Both the position numbers and the translations under genes were made by a program. Below the pieces are notes generated by a model that saw only the letters and a list, made by a program, of their open reading frames with translations, was not told the origin of the DNA and did not search any database. A stretch of 64,000 bases of DNA, from assembly GCA_027382625.1 (NCBI GenBank), contig JAJKFJ010021497.1:1-64000 (forward strand), in the 5' to 3' direction. Positions 23,890-36,551 of the stretch are shown here, piece by piece (positions within the stretch are counted from its first letter, which is position 1; each line of letters starts with the position of its first letter). This DNA is from Tetmemena sp. SeJ-2015 (lineage: Eukaryota > Ciliophora > Spirotrichea > Sporadotrichida > Oxytrichidae).

Positions 23890-26800
23890 CAAGATCAATT
23901 TCCAGACCTAGCAAATTGAAGATCTGCAATAGAAAGTGAGCATCACTCATATTGCCTAGACCATGGATGCTCATCTCTATAAGCACCTGCCAAAACTTTA
24001 ACTCCTGAAAGAGGAAGTATTCTACCTGAACAGGTTAGTGGAGGGATTAGGGAGATAGTTTAAGGAAAATGAAGAGAGCAAATTAATTAAGAGAATCGAT
24101 TATTTGTAAAAATTATGATGTGCATTTTAAATTGGAAGATAATTACATAGAGAGATAAATAACTGACAAGACGAGTGTACGAGAGCTGGGAGTCTTACTC
24201 ATTTAAGTATCTCGGGAGTTGAAGCAAATGAAGCACCAAAGTGTAATTCACAACCACATTGAAACCTTTCTCATATTAAAGTTTAAACTGAGAAGCAGAA
24301 TAGACAGGCTGCAGGTGCTTAAGTGAGCAATTAATACTTCCAAACCAACAACTTAACAAACATAGTCAACTCACCTACCAAGCTCGGGAATAGAAACCTA
24401 TCTATATCCTCTAATAAAAGCATAAGAGGCCCACTCTAGATTTAAACCAGTTCAACTCTGCAGAATAATAATAATAATAATCTGACTCAACAGCAGTAAT
24501 AGTCTTAGTCCTAGTTAGCTACAAAGATTAGCTTAGATGTGGAATATAAGCTGCAAACTTTCTCACAGCAGATTAGTGACCTAGAAAGAAAGTTAGGATC
24601 ATCAGCTACCTAGGAGCAATTTGACATGATTATGAGCTAACTTAAAGACATGCCTGTCATGAATGATATTCAGAGTAAATTAAGCGCTTTTGCTTTGAAC
24701 CTGATTATAATTTTACAGAGAATTATGATCCATTTTGAGAATTTTGCAAAGAGATCAGAGTTTAACAGTTTTAGAGACAAGTACAAGAAACTGAAGCACT
24801 TTTGCAGGAAAGACCTTGTTACTAATTTGGCTTATGATTAGAAGATTCAAGAGTTTAAAGATGAACTCAGCCAGTTACTTGATAGTAAATTGAGCATTAG
24901 AGATTATGGAGAGAGGCAGCGAGTCTATGACTAAGACATGTAGAGGCGCTTCAGTGCTATGACATCTATTTAAAATGAGGCAAGGATAAATCTTGAGAGA
25001 CTCCAGGACGACATTAAAGATAGAATCAATGTTGATCTTAAATTTAAGTCATTCTTTCTATATATGGTTTGAACTCTCTAACGTGAATTAGGCAGTTTTA
25101 AAGAAGACTAATAACGAAGAGACAGCTAGAATCTGGAAGAACTTCACTAAATTTGCAGAGTACTAGGACTTGAAAGATCTTTACAAGAAGGTTTTGCCTG
25201 AAGTGCAGAAATTTGAATATAAACTTTACGATTTGAGTAAGGAGGCAGAGAAGACCTAGGAAATAGTGAGGAGGTTCGATGAAGTCCTAAGTGAAAAGGC
25301 TTCAAAATAGAACATTAAGGAGCTCCAAGTTCAAATAAAAGGATTATGTCTTGACCAGAACAGCTACTTGATTATAAAGCAGATTGGAATACTAAGTTTG
25401 CCACATTTGTCGAGAATTAAGAGAAGTTAGGGCAGAATCTAGTCATAATCCCATTTTTTAATTAAAGTCTTTTTCTATCTAGATATACTGGGTGAAAACA
25501 TCTCCAAAGATATTTAGAGGGCAGTTAAAAAGTAAATCCAGAGTTTTATGGCAAGGCAGTAGTCTAATAGCATCCAGCCTTTGAATATTTCAGAGTCTGA
25601 GCTTAGGAGCATTTTGTAGAAGAAAGCGGAAAGGGAGGAAATTTAGGAACTCCAAATTTAGAAATCCAATAAGCAAGATACAGAAAACGTGATAAGGTGG
25701 GTGGAGAACATGTACAAATTTATTCGGAGTGTTGCTCTTTTGTAAGTAGAGCTTTTGAGATTGCTCTAAGATACTTCTTAGGATACTGAATAGGCTAGAA
25801 AGAACAAAGTGAATTTTTTATCCATGCAAAGTTAGCAATAGTTTGACTGGATTTAAAAATTTAGCTTTGACAACATCAATGAATACTTTGAGAGATCGAG
25901 TACGGAAATAACTCCCAAGCATGTTGAATCTGAATACAGATCCATCCAAACTGATTTAAATATTTTTAATAGGTAATAACTTTAATATCTAATTGCAAAG
26001 TTAAATTAGAAATGAGATTTCTGAAATAATTAAGACTATGATTAAAGTCAACAGCATTTTAAGCTTTATATCTTCTTACATTTTAAAAAGGAGAAAAAAT
26101 ATGGCAAACAAATTAGATTATAAAGAGGGAGTTTAATAATTTTAATATCATTAAAAAAAATTTAATTCTCTTAAGTGTCACCTAAAATATTTGATCACTT
26201 TCTTTTTTCTCTTATATTTTGGAAAAATATATTTCATTTCCCCTTTCCTAGATTGCTAATTTCACATATTTATTAATTGATATGGTAGAGAAGCACCAGA
26301 CTATGAGACTGACATCCATATCCGACTGACTTAAAATTACAGTACTAGAAATAAATCCTCCCAGAAGCTGAGTGCAATAAGGCCCTCAACTATTTCTCCA
26401 ATCAACATCAGAATAAAAGCTTCTCAGAAAATGTCTAGAAACCCAAATGACTCCTCTTACTTGGAATCTTTCCTCTCCTAAAATATTTAGTCTGCCATTG
26501 GCAAGCCTAAGTTAACTTTAAACCAACCCTCCAGGAACTTAAACAAGACCATGATGGATTACAATTCCTCGGGCAAGGGAGCTTCCCCCACAACAACTGG
26601 CAGGAACCAACAACAAATCAGGGAGCTTTTGAAAACCAACAGCAAGATGGAGAGTTTCAGGAATCTCAGGAACCTTCCACAGATTTTAGACTCAGGGGTG
26701 GACACGCTCAAGAACTCAGAGTCAAATCTCTTGGTCAAGAGCAAGATCCCAATCAAGAACTCAAGCCAGGCACTCTTTAATCAAACTTTTAGCATTGGAA

Positions 26801-27125
26801 AGAAGAAATTATAATAGATAAATATTATACTTTATTTCATTCTAAGTCAGATAAAATTATTAGTAGAAAGAAGATTTAAGAACACAGGAATTCAGTGGAG
26901 ACCTAAATTGATTCTCAATAGCTTAATAGAAGTCTTGTTGAACAAAGTAAGCGAATGCGCGAGGGAAAGAAGAAACAAATAACATTAAGTAATTTGATGA
27001 ATTTTTCTTTTTAATTGTTTAATAAGAAAGATCTATCCCAGCTTTAAGTATGTTTTTAAACATATTTTTTAATTCAAATTGCTTTAAGTAGCAGAGGAAA
27101 TTCATATATCAAATCAAGAATATGA
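23890..27125 (+). CDS. long coiled-coil protein
   Basis: Function not recognised. From about 23,890 the frame gives QIEDLQQKVSITH and then MDAHLYKHLPK (ATG 23973, a possible start). A Gln/Asn-rich stretch follows with six Asn from an AAT microsatellite near 24,465, then several hundred residues of coiled coil rich in Lys, Glu, Gln and Leu (for example ISLDVEYKLQTFSQQISDLE). A 316-nt GT..AG intron (25,973-26,288) links LNIFNR to EAPDYETDIHIRL. The basic C-terminal part includes RELLKTNSKMESFRNLRNL and RSLVEQSKRMREGKKKQ, with TGA at 27123. At least one IES (pointer TAA near 25,035-25,085) and two small frame shifts (25,360 and 26,810) are implied. A structural or cytoskeletal role is a guess from composition. 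Confidence 0.65.
25973..26288 (+). other. 316-nt AT-rich intron
   Basis: The donor gtaataac and acceptor atatggtag keep the frame between LNIFNR and EAPDYETD. It is unusually long for this window and may contain an IES. Confidence 0.55.
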
Positions 27126-27422
27126 CAGCTTAAATTAACCTGGTCAACTGCAAGTGTCCTCAAGCAAAAATTTAGAACATTCTAAAGCCAAATTATTTTC
27201 TCAAAAATAAAATAATCACATTTAATTAAACACTTTAACAATTTAAATAATTATTACAAGTTTTCTCACTTAATTAAGAATAAGTCTTTAGGTTTTCCAA
27301 CATGAATCTTCCAGGAATATATAATTGATCTTTTATAATCAAGACTCACTGTCTATTCTTGTCTCTCTTTTGGTAGTTGGCTCGTGATTTAAGGGATTCA
27401 ATTAAAGAAAATTCTTTTTAAA

Positions 27423-30400
27423 ATGAGCTTTTACAGAATAACTGAGCTGATTTAGATGGCTCTGAGTGAAGAGTCATCCATGTTCTACGACATCTAGATT
27501 AAGGCCACCATCCCGAAGGCAGACCAAATAGTGAGCTCAAGCTTCGAGAACAAAGAGGAGGAGAAAGCAGCTCCTGAAATTCAAGAATCCTATGTGTAAG
27601 CATTCAATAGCTGCTTTAAACCCTATTCTGTCACTTAAGTAGAATGTTTTATTAAATGGTCTCTTGCTTATTAAGAATGAATGATTTTGTAATATCCGAT
27701 AGAATAACAAAGCACTTGAAGGAGATTAAACATTTTCTTAAGTTCTTCATGAGAAAACTCAAGCTCATAGAAATGCTCGACACTTAAGAGCATTTTTAAG
27801 ATAACAACATTATTTTTTTCTGTATTTTTAAAGGAGCACTTGTCTGGGAATAAGAAATACCTGATGAACATGTTCCAGAAAGAGACTGCAAAATTCTAAT
27901 GGAGATCCACAAAGACGAGCATGCAAAAGCAAAGGCCAATTTGAACGATATGAAGGATGGCTTAACGCATGCGATAGCACTCTTAAATTTAACTATAAAT
28001 TTGTATAATGAAAGATGTAAATGGCTTTGACCAAACCAGTCTGTGGATGGACGATGTAACTCTCAATTTCTTTGAGGTATAAATTTTCAATAAAAGTTAA
28101 AATATCCCATTAGATTAGTCTCTTCAACTTAATCACAATTAATTTTCACATTTATAAATTATAAGGATTCAACTTTTAAAAGCAGGGTTCTTGGACAAAC
28201 GTCCTCAAATAAGGTTATGTAATGAAGTAAGCTGGTGGGAGAAAGGCGACAAACAAGTGGTAAGTAATTCAGAACCTTTGATTAATTAGTTGAGAATAAT
28301 GTGATTTAAGTCTAATTTTAGTTGTTCATGCTTTACACCTATGAGATATCAAAGAAAGTGGTTTATTCTAAATCAATAAATGAACATATAAATTGCGTTA
28401 AGTCTATATTCTTACATCGCAATTCTTGTGCTACGTGGAAAGACCGTTTCCCAAAACTGAAAATGGCCACTCTCATAATCACCACCATCGACACAGTAAT
28501 AATAATAATGCTAACCAGAGTCTTCATTATGTATACTTATTTAGGTATGATGAACTATTTATTAAGTCTTCACGATATAAGACAACTAAACTTGAGGCCG
28601 TTAGCCTCTTAGAACTCTAACGCACCCAAGTCAATTTAGGAGAAGAGAAGGGAATCCAAAAGGCCCTCCTTTCTTTGGAGTCAGTCGCATTTGAATAGCA
28701 CGATTATGCTCAGTCCTCAGGAGGAGGCCAACTCTCGTTAAAAGAAGTTATGCTGATCGACCATCTTTGGGAAGTGGAGACAAAGCTCTCTCTGCGCAAG
28801 CAGAAGATCAAGATTACAACAAGCAATCGAAAGATAGCTATGAGATTCATTAATAAAGAACTTTAGTCCTGGAGACACAAAATCGAAAAAGCTATGGACT
28901 CGAGTCCCTGGAGTGCAAAGCTTGACAGATTTGTGCAGGACTCGTTCGCACCAATAAGAAAGGAGAACAAAGTCAAAATAATGATCGATGGTCAAATGTA
29001 CTTCAAGAGTGTAGCAGAGGCTATCAAGAAAGCTGAAAGTGAGATTTTCATTACAGACTGGTGGATGGTGGCAAAATACTATTTAGAGAGGCCTGTAAAA
29101 CTGTCAGATCCTGAAGATGAATAACCAAGCAGATTAGATAAACTTCTTCTCGATGCTGTAAGTTAAATAAGTTAAGCTTAATCTTTAATAGGCTGATAGA
29201 GGTGTGAAGGTGAATATCCTACATTGGAAAGAGTCAAGATTTGCAGTGCTCTTTAACAGCTTGATAACAAAGAACTACCTCATGAGTTTACATCCGAACA
29301 TCAAATTTATAAGACACTCTTACGGTCAGATTTAACTTTGGAGTCATCATGCAAAGATGGTAGTCATAGATCAGCAGATTGCTTTCATAGGTGGTTTAGA
29401 CATCTGCTTCGGAAGATGGGATATGAGAAGCCACCCTCTTTTTGATATTGGTTTTAATGATAAGGAGGCTTGTCTTTGGCCAGGCAAGGATTTTTGCAAC
29501 GAGAGAAGTATTGGTATAGACAAGCCTGAAGATATTTACACTGACCTTCTAGATAGGGAAAGAGATCCTAGAATGCCTTTTCATGATACTGCAGTATGCA
29601 TAGAGGGAGACGCTGCTCATGATATTGCTCATCATTTTGTGCAACTTTGGAATAATGCCAAATTCAACATTCTGGGAGCCTAGAATTAGTCTGTTCAAAT
29701 TATTGCAAATATTTTTCTTACCAAGAAAGTTTTATCCCTCTAAATTCTAATATCGTAATATAACAACTAAGAATCAGTAAACATCTTCAATGGCAAGTAC
29801 AATAGACACCTCAGTTTAAGGAATTTAGAAGGAGAGCATATTTAACAAGATGTTGAAAAACTTTAGACAGAGGACTAACAGCAATTATGTGACACCTATC
29901 TAAGTAAATCAATCTGAAAGAGATGAAGAGACTAAGATCAATGAGAGAATTCCCAACGTTTCTACTTATTATACTTTTCTATTGTTGGGTAAATGTTTCC
30001 AGATTCGATGCGCAAAGTCATTTTGAAGAGGAAGATGAGAAATTTGATGAGAGGATAATCGATGACATCATACAGAAGAAGAGAAATTTCAGTAAGATTA
30101 ATCTTTAGGACAGCTTAAAAACGCCCAAGCACCTCTCTCAATTAAATAAGTAAAGAAAAACTCTTTTCTCAGCTATCTCAAGTAAAAAGCCAAGGCAAAA
30201 GAAGGTAAGCTAATTGAGTGTCATCTCAAGCCCAAGAAGTAACAGAGTCTAGCCATTTGATGAGGACTTCTCAATTGAGTTTCAAAGGACAGAAGGGAAA
30301 ATAGGCAGATCAAGAGAGCTGACGCACAAGCTTTTTAACTTCTTTAAGGTAGATTTCTTCAAACCTGATCCAAAGAAGGTAGCCAGCATAGGTGGAGGTA

Positions 30401-32083
30401 AAAGCTAACTAGATGAGAATGACATATACATAGAGAATAAAGACACCAAGACTATCGATAATATGAATTCATTATACCTAAGTAGGAGATTTAATCCTGG
30501 TAACCTCACTGTGCCAGAATAATCAGGAATAAACATCTAAAGGTCGATGACTACTCATAAGAAGAACTAGAATCCTATTTTCAAAAACGCCAGGAGAAAT
30601 TAAGTCATGTCAAAGTAAGACTCTGAGGAATCAGTAGAGGTGGAGTAATCTAACCACAAGGTTTAAAATTTAAGGCTTGAGTAGACTTAGCAAGATGCAT
30701 CTATTCCAATTAGGCTCCTTTCATAACAAGCTTTTGATAAGTATAAGTATGCCCCTGAAATAATTATAGAGGATGTAAAGTAATCTCCCTAAATAATTAG
30801 TGAGAATTAAGACTCTTGCTTAGAAGCCGATCCTTTGGGTTTAATTGAGCCCAATTAAAAATTAGAGAATTAAATAGAAGTGGAGAGTTAGTCTGGAAGA
30901 GAAGAGAAATATCTCGAACTGGATGAGATAACTTACTAAAATGTTACAATTCAAGCTCTGAGATCATCATCGCCTTGGTCTCTTGGGCTTCTCAAAGTTG
31001 AGCATTCTATCTATGATGCTTACATCTAACTTTATTTAAGTTTAGACTTCAATTGATTTAACTTATCGAAATGTCTAAAAGATATATCTACATCGAAAAT
31101 TAATTTTTCGTGACCTCATGTGCCGAGAATAGTAGAAAGAATAACTTTATAATAGAAAAAGCATTAAATTTTTAAACGTTGTCAGAAATAAAATAGGCCT
31201 CGCACTTAGGGAAAGAATCTTGAGAGCCTACCAAACTGGCTAAGATTACTTAGTATGATCTTTGTGCCTCTTATGCCAGCCTTCCCTGGGGATATTTTAG
31301 ACTCAAGCTCCTCAATTCTTCGTATTTAATTGAACCATCATTAAAAGTGCATGACCAAAGGTGATTTCTCTCTAATTGAGCTTTTGAAGTAGGATGGAGT
31401 GCCTGATCCTTGGCACTATGTGAGATTTTACAGCTTGAGATAGCATGGAGTGCAGCCAAAGAGTGGCTTGCCAGTAACTGATTAGATCTATATCCACTCT
31501 AAATGCATGATAGTTGATGACACATATGTGATTGTGGGCTCTGCCAATATAAATGACCGTTCATTGCTTGGCTCAAGAGATCATGAAATCGCTGTAGTTC
31601 TAAGTTAAACTGATCCAGAGGAAATGATGATAAGTTAATTTAGTAATCACAAGTTCAAAGTGAGCAAGTTTGCTCATAAGTTCAGAACAGAGCTATTGAT
31701 GGAGCACTTTGGCATGGAATACGAACTGATAAAAGACCCTTTGGCGAATAGAGATGTCCTATTAGACTCAAGGCTCAGATGAATACACAGACTCTTTTGA
31801 GGTTTTCAAATGCGAGCCCGACAACTCAATCTCCTTCATTCGTTGAACTGCAAACTTTAAGAACACTGAGAAACGAAGAGCAAAAAGATTAAGAAGCATT
31901 CAAGTAAAGATATGAAAAATGGGGAATATAATTTCTGTGATGATATATTTTTAGTATGAAAAACTGAAAGGTTAAATAATTGGAAGTGCAGTGATATACC
32001 CTTATGACTTTCTAAAGAATGAGCAGCTAGGAATAAACTTCCTTAACACTGAAATGCTTATCCCAGAAATTACTTTTGTTTGA
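27423..32083 (+). CDS. PLD: phospholipase D (PH domain, two HKD motifs)
   Basis: Hydrolyses phosphatidylcholine to phosphatidic acid and choline at membranes. From ATG 27423 there is an N-terminal region, then a PH-like domain ([24 protein letters not shown]), then a catalytic core. HKD1 is [19 protein letters not shown] at about 29,350. HKD2 is [19 protein letters not shown] at about 31,490. Both have the HxKxxxxD pattern. Other family blocks are [47 protein letters not shown] and [15 protein letters not shown]. The C-terminus ends IPEITFV, TGA 32081. A polar insertion of about 400 residues separates HKD1 from the core block at 30,950. GT..AG introns are seen at about 28,259-28,320 and 29,161-29,190. 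One IES is certain at 31,027. Other frame slips are near 31,170, 31,250 and 31,775. This is a PLD1/PLD-zeta-like enzyme rather than the C2 type. Confidence 0.92.
31027..31064. other. IES, pointer TAACTT, 32 bp eliminated
   Basis: TAACTT at 31027-31032 and 31059-31064. Removal joins IYDAYIQL to [15 protein letters not shown], the block conserved in PLD. Confidence 0.9.
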
Positions 32084-32196
32084 TTGTTTATACTGTAAAT
32101 AGATGAGAATTTAAAGTACTTAACAATTAGATATAGTTCATTATATAAGCCCCTCCTATATTACTTCCCATAAATACTTGATTCACTTTCTGACTT

Positions 32197-33006
32197 TCAT
32201 TTAACTCCATAAGTTTTCTCTATATTCCTATTAACTTGCTCTGCGACAGTAGCAAACATAGTGGCCTCTCCTTATGTGGTAAGTGCAAAGCTGTTGATTC
32301 CTCTAACATAGTTGGATGGCAAGTTGTTTGGCTCAAATATGTAGCAGTAGACGCAGATGACTGAGCAGAACATGAATGCTGCGATGTCTGAGTGCTTGAA
32401 GTCCCTTATCCATCCCTTCTCTTTTAGGAGTTTAATTAGAACCTCAAATACTCTTGGGTATATTATCATTGTGAGAAGAGACATTAAAAACCAAATATTG
32501 TACATAAATTTAATCACAGGATAGGAAATATAGCTTTACCTTTTGTAAAAAATTCGCAAGATAATTTCAGATGAATTAAGTTTAATATAATCCTGCTTCT
32601 TGGGTTTGGATTTCACGATCATTTGCGAGGCTGAGGCCTAAGGAACTGACAGTTTAAAATATAATATATAATTTCAAACAGCTCCCGCAATAAACGCTTC
32701 ATATTCTGGCTTTAGATTTAGCTTAAATCTCTTAAAGAGGCAGTAAACGGTTTTGTAAAGAGCTGATACCATAGCAACAGCAAGCGCAAATCTTGCAACA
32801 TTTGGCCAAGTATACCTAAAATACTCTCAATTATTTTAAAAAGCAACTTACAAAATTCTCTTGAGGTTTCTCTCAGTCAGTAAACGTAGGATGAATTTCA
32901 CTGCAAAGCCAAGTGAGAAGTTTTTAATGAACTTCTTAGCAATTGAGTGGACACAAGAGTGCTCGTGCTTACAGTCAGCAGATTTATACTGAAGGAACTT
33001 ACTCAT
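32197..33006 (-). CDS. TMEM135-like multi-pass membrane protein
   Basis: From ATG 33006 the protein begins MSKFLQYKSADCKHEHSC, matching the Cys/His-rich start of TMEM135-type proteins. Hydrophobic segments follow: FALAVAMVSALYKTVYC, EAFIAGAVSSLGLSLA and a C-terminal region containing FMFCSVICVYCYIFEP, NLPSNYVRGIN. TMEM135 relatives sit in peroxisomal, mitochondrial or lipid-droplet membranes and belong to the Tim17-related superfamily; the role here is inferred. One GT..AG intron (gtaagttgc..tattttag) lies at about 32,861-32,817, and one probable IES (pointer CTGT on the coding strand) restores AGAVSSLG. A one-base slip follows. The stop is TGA 32197-32199. The gene converges on PLD with only 113 bp between their stops. 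Confidence 0.65.
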
Positions 33007-33117
33007 TTTATTGGATATAATTATTCTTACTCTCTAAGACAAAATATCATCTCCTAAAAACGTATAAGTATAAGTATTGAGACTTAATTTAAAGATTAAA
33101 TTGAAGATAAAAAGAAC

Positions 33118-34394
33118 ATGAAAGCATTTAGATTTCTGCCGAAGAAGAATGCAGACTATAATTCATTTCTAGAACAACAGATGGACCTCGGTCCTTCTTT
33201 TAAAATTTAGAGTACTATAATTAATTAAAAAAATTCTATTTTCTTTGATTATTATCTCTAATGACTATGTGTGTAAGATATTTAACCTTATCTAAGATTT
33301 CTTAGAGTTGTTCTCTTTATTGAAGCACATGCTGAAGCTAAAGAGTTTTCTTGACGAGATCACAGAAGAGTTCATTGATGCTTAATCAGTGACCCTGCAT
33401 GCTATTTCTTTACCAAGTTTATTAAACAATTTTCTTTTTAAAAAAAAAAAGATTTTAAATATGAGTTAGAGTCCGCAAGAGCAACAAGACTCTACTAAAT
33501 AATTCGCTCTTGTTATTGAATATAAGTTAGATGATAAGCTTTAAGGAAGTGAGCTGACTGTTTAGCGTCTGGCTGATTTAGACTTGTAATATCTCTCAAG
33601 TGCACAAGTTAAGCATCTTTCCTGAGAGACGATTGAGATCTTGCTTAATTTGAGCTCCTACAACGCTGAACTCACCTTCCTAAATGAGGAAAGCTTTGTA
33701 CTTGTCAAGAATAAGGATGTGAAGCTGGACTTGTTCTATCTCAGCCTCTTCTCCAAAGTCAAACTCAATACTTATTAAAATCATTATCACAAATGTTTAT
33801 TTGTGAATTTTAAATAGTGTAGCAGAAAGCACCAAGCATCAGAACAAAGGGAAGATCTTTAATTAGACAGGGAATCAAAGTAATTTATAAGGAGGGCACT
33901 TAGAATTTGAGAGCGCAGATTTTGAGATAACTATACCTAAGTTGAAGAAGACTCAACTTAATAGCAACTACTCATCCTTCTCACGATTTGATATTGCTTC
34001 TCTTCCAATTCTTAACCAGAATTAAAATCATGCAAGTAATGAATAGTAGGATAGGAGCAGAGTCAGATGCTTGGGCTAAATACTTTAAAGGTTGAATAGT
34101 TATGCCCAAGATGAGGATATTCATATTCTAATCACAGAGTATATGAACTAGAGTCACCACCAAGTAGTTTTTAAAATCGAGAAAATATCATTAACTTTAA
34201 AATTTTCTTCTATTGACTTGATAGAACTCGAAATCCTGGAGCCAAAAGCAAAGTTCAATGAGACCTCCTAAGGAGACGAAACAAATATTAAGAGAAAAAA
34301 TAAAGCTATATTTTAAATAAATATGATGGTGAATTAAAAATAAAGATTTATAATATTCTATATTTAATATAATAATTAAATATTTTTAGTCTGA
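33118..34394 (+). CDS. unknown protein
   Basis: Not recognised. ATG 33118 reads MKAFRFLPKKNADYNSFLEQ. Further blocks are DFLELFSLLKHMLKLKSFL, then FALVIEYKLDDKLQGSELTV, ELTFLNEESFVLVKNKDVK, FESADFEITIPKLKK and EDIHILITEYMNQSHHQVVF, with an in-frame TGA at 34392. The blocks are in different frames, so two or three IESs or slips lie within. A second possible start is ATG 33460 (MSQSPQEQQ). There are no membrane segments. Composition is typical of a soluble protein with alternating strands and helices, but no motif can be named. Confidence 0.5.
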
Positions 34395-34443
34395 TATTTT
34401 ATAAAAATATAATATTTTGAATACATTTATATTGCTTGATAAC

Positions 34444-35590
34444 ATGATAGATGAAGAGGAGGTAGAGGAATTTGTTTTTATTGAAAATGACTCTCAGAAT
34501 AAATGCCTGAAATGAAATAAAAATAGTACTTGGATAGAGCAATATAGAGCTAAGTAAATCTTATTATACCTTGCTGCATCAAATAAGTGATCAAAACAAA
34601 GAATCTTCATTTTATAAGTCTTCTTATATTTTTAAATCTCCAGATCGAATCCTCAAGGCATCTTTTCAGGAATTTATATTCAAAATGTTTTAAAAGATAC
34701 TTCCCACCCACAAATTATTGCCAGCATTTATAAAATTAAATGGAATAATTGCTTCAAAGATTCTTTTTAGGATACAGAGTCTCAAGTTTAACGAGATTTA
34801 GAAACTTTATGATAGCCTGTCATTCAAGCAAAAATATAATAAGTAAACAATTCCTGTTTAAATTAACTCAGCTTTAAAGAGACCCACTTCCTCTTGAGTG
34901 TCCTAGTATCTTCAACCAAGCAGTAAAAGAAAGATAGTATAAAATACATCATAGCACAAGATTAATAAATCCTAGTCAACTTGCTTTATTTACTCAGTTT
35001 CTTAACACTCTCCCCTGATAACTTAAACTAAGTTTTGAAAATTCTTAAAGTAAGAGATATCTTGATGCTTTTGGATAAATATGCTCTTGAGAAAAATAAA
35101 GAGGCGATGATTCTAATTCTTAGAATAATCTAATCTATCATAAAAGTTTAGAAATTTCATTTCTAGAACACCTTCGTCATCTAACTGGTAAAGATTTATC
35201 ACTAGAACTCAAACATAATCTAAAATTGTGATCTAATATACGAAATACTTCTCTCCATGTATTCTATGTTAGCAAATATCTTTGACTAAAGCGATGATTA
35301 GAATCTAACGAGTTTTATAAATTTAATACTGGAAAGTGGAATAATGCAAATCTTAAAGGAGATTTTGAAGTTTAATCCCTAAGCTACTATTTCTTTCAAA
35401 TCTATCTACTCACTTTTATTTAATTGTAATTGAGAAAAAAATGAGGTTTTTACTTTATGCTTTAAAGCCTATACTCTTCCAAATTAATTTTACAGCAAGC
35501 ATGATTCTCTAACACATTTAGCTAAGCCTATAAGAGAACTCACAGTTAACTGCTTACTTAAAGCAATACTCGCTGTCCAAAATCTAATGA
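34444..35590 (+). CDS. helical-repeat (ARM/importin-alpha-like) protein
   Basis: ATG 34444 reads MIDEEEVEEFVFIENDSQN. Most of the protein is short amphipathic helices. Examples are ILKASFQEFIFKMF, QQILVNLLYLLSFLTLS, EKNKEAMILILRIIQSIIK, LIYEILLSMYSMLANIFD and TSFINLILESGIMQILKEIL. The SGIMQIL..L pattern resembles armadillo repeats of importin alpha and similar adaptors. This is a fold-level guess, and the cargo or role is unknown. An 18-bp IES removes an early in-frame TGA. Two further one-base shifts occur near 34,590 and 34,895. The stop is TGA 35588-35590. Confidence 0.5.
34498..34521. other. very short IES, pointer AATAAA, 18 bp eliminated
   Basis: AATAAA at 34498-34503 and 34516-34521. 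The 18-bp unit carries an in-frame TGA. Its removal gives IENDSQNKNSTWIEQY with the frame kept. Confidence 0.65.
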
Positions 35591-35748
35591 AATAATTAAG
35601 AATTTAATGCAATATTTTTTACTATAATAGAAAATTTAAGATTCCTTTAAATATTAAATTAGAGCACCAGTCGTCCTTTCCCTGAAGGCTTTCTGGTTTG
35701 GTAATTCATTGGCTGGTGAGTGAGTGCTTAAAAGAGGCAAGGGATCAT

Positions 35749-35941
35749 GGTAGCCGAAGCCCTGGGGAAGGTGGTTGGGCTGCTCACTGGAGAGATAATC
35801 AAAGGTGAGTGGTCTCCCACTCACCCTCCTAATCCTTGTGGGCGTGGAGGGACGAGATCTATGGGCAAACACTCAGTCATGCAGCTGGAAAGCGAAGCCA
35901 GACGCTACGGAGCAGCGACTTGCTCTCGGTCCTAAGCTACC
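35749..35941 (+). ncRNA. candidate structured RNA, possibly SRP (7SL) RNA
   Basis: A GC-rich island in AT-rich noncoding DNA. The ends pair: GGTAGC at 35749-35754 with GCTACC at 35936-35941. Inside is a perfect 9-bp hairpin, GGTGAGTGG (35804-35812), loop TCTC, CCACTCACC (35817-35825). The nine bases ACGGAGCAG at 35907-35915 match the conserved helix-8 region of eukaryotic SRP RNA, which binds SRP54. No coding pattern is seen; open frames here overlap in several frames. RNase P or MRP RNA are alternatives, because GGGGAAGG upstream resembles their conserved region I. The true ends are unknown and could extend to either side. Confidence 0.4.
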
Positions 35942-36551
35942 GGATTTATTTTCTCCTTTTAGGTTTTTTTGGATGGTCTGCAGAAGCCCTTCTGCTGAGA
36001 TGTGAGGTGGGTGCCACGTGTTTATATCCTATCGGTGGTAGGTTTGTGTGCGTCAGATAAGTGCGTCACAGCAATATCATTGACGTGCGTTACTTATTTA
36101 TGCCGGTGGCCCTTTAATTCCCTTAATTATTATAAGATTCCTTTATGGAGAATGATAAGTTTATTAAATTATTCAACTTCTATGTACATTTTTCAGCCCG
36201 AGAAAGATCGTATTTTTTATTTAAAAAAGGCCTATATTACTAAATTTCTCTCTTATCTTATGTATAATTTATACGCTGTGAAAACTAAGAACGGCCTACC
36301 CTAATATATTGCTATATTCAATTAAAATCAACTAGATTTCTAGATTTTATTCATTAAATAAACAATTAAATCATCATCTCTTACATAAGTATGTTTTTTT
36401 GTATACCATATAAATTTCTACTTTCTCAATATAGGGGCAAGGTTGATATTTGCGCTTGTCATATATAGTTATTTGGGATGATTTCTATCAAATATTTACT
36501 ACTTTCTTCTTTACAAGCTGCTTAACTTTATTATTTAAGGTTCCTTGCACG
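35942..36551. other. noncoding spacer with a short direct repeat
   Basis: The left part stays GC-rich and contains GTGCGTCA twice (36048-36055 and 36061-36068). The right part is AT-rich. There is no convincing coding sequence. The left part may be the 3' flank of the putative RNA gene. Confidence 0.4.

Noticed and set aside
24460..24480. AAT microsatellite as a regulatory repeat
   Set aside because: It is in frame and encodes six Asn within a Gln/Asn-rich coding stretch.
31770..31786. A 7-bp IES with pointer CTCA near the end of PLD
   Set aside because: Removal fixes the frame, but so would a one-base error. A 3-bp insert between 4-bp repeats is too weak to claim.
35654..36304. Several overlapping 60-100 codon frames on both strands
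   Set aside because: They overlap in a GC-rich island with strong RNA pairing, match no family, and need an unlikely Cys/Trp-rich composition. They are better explained as noncoding.
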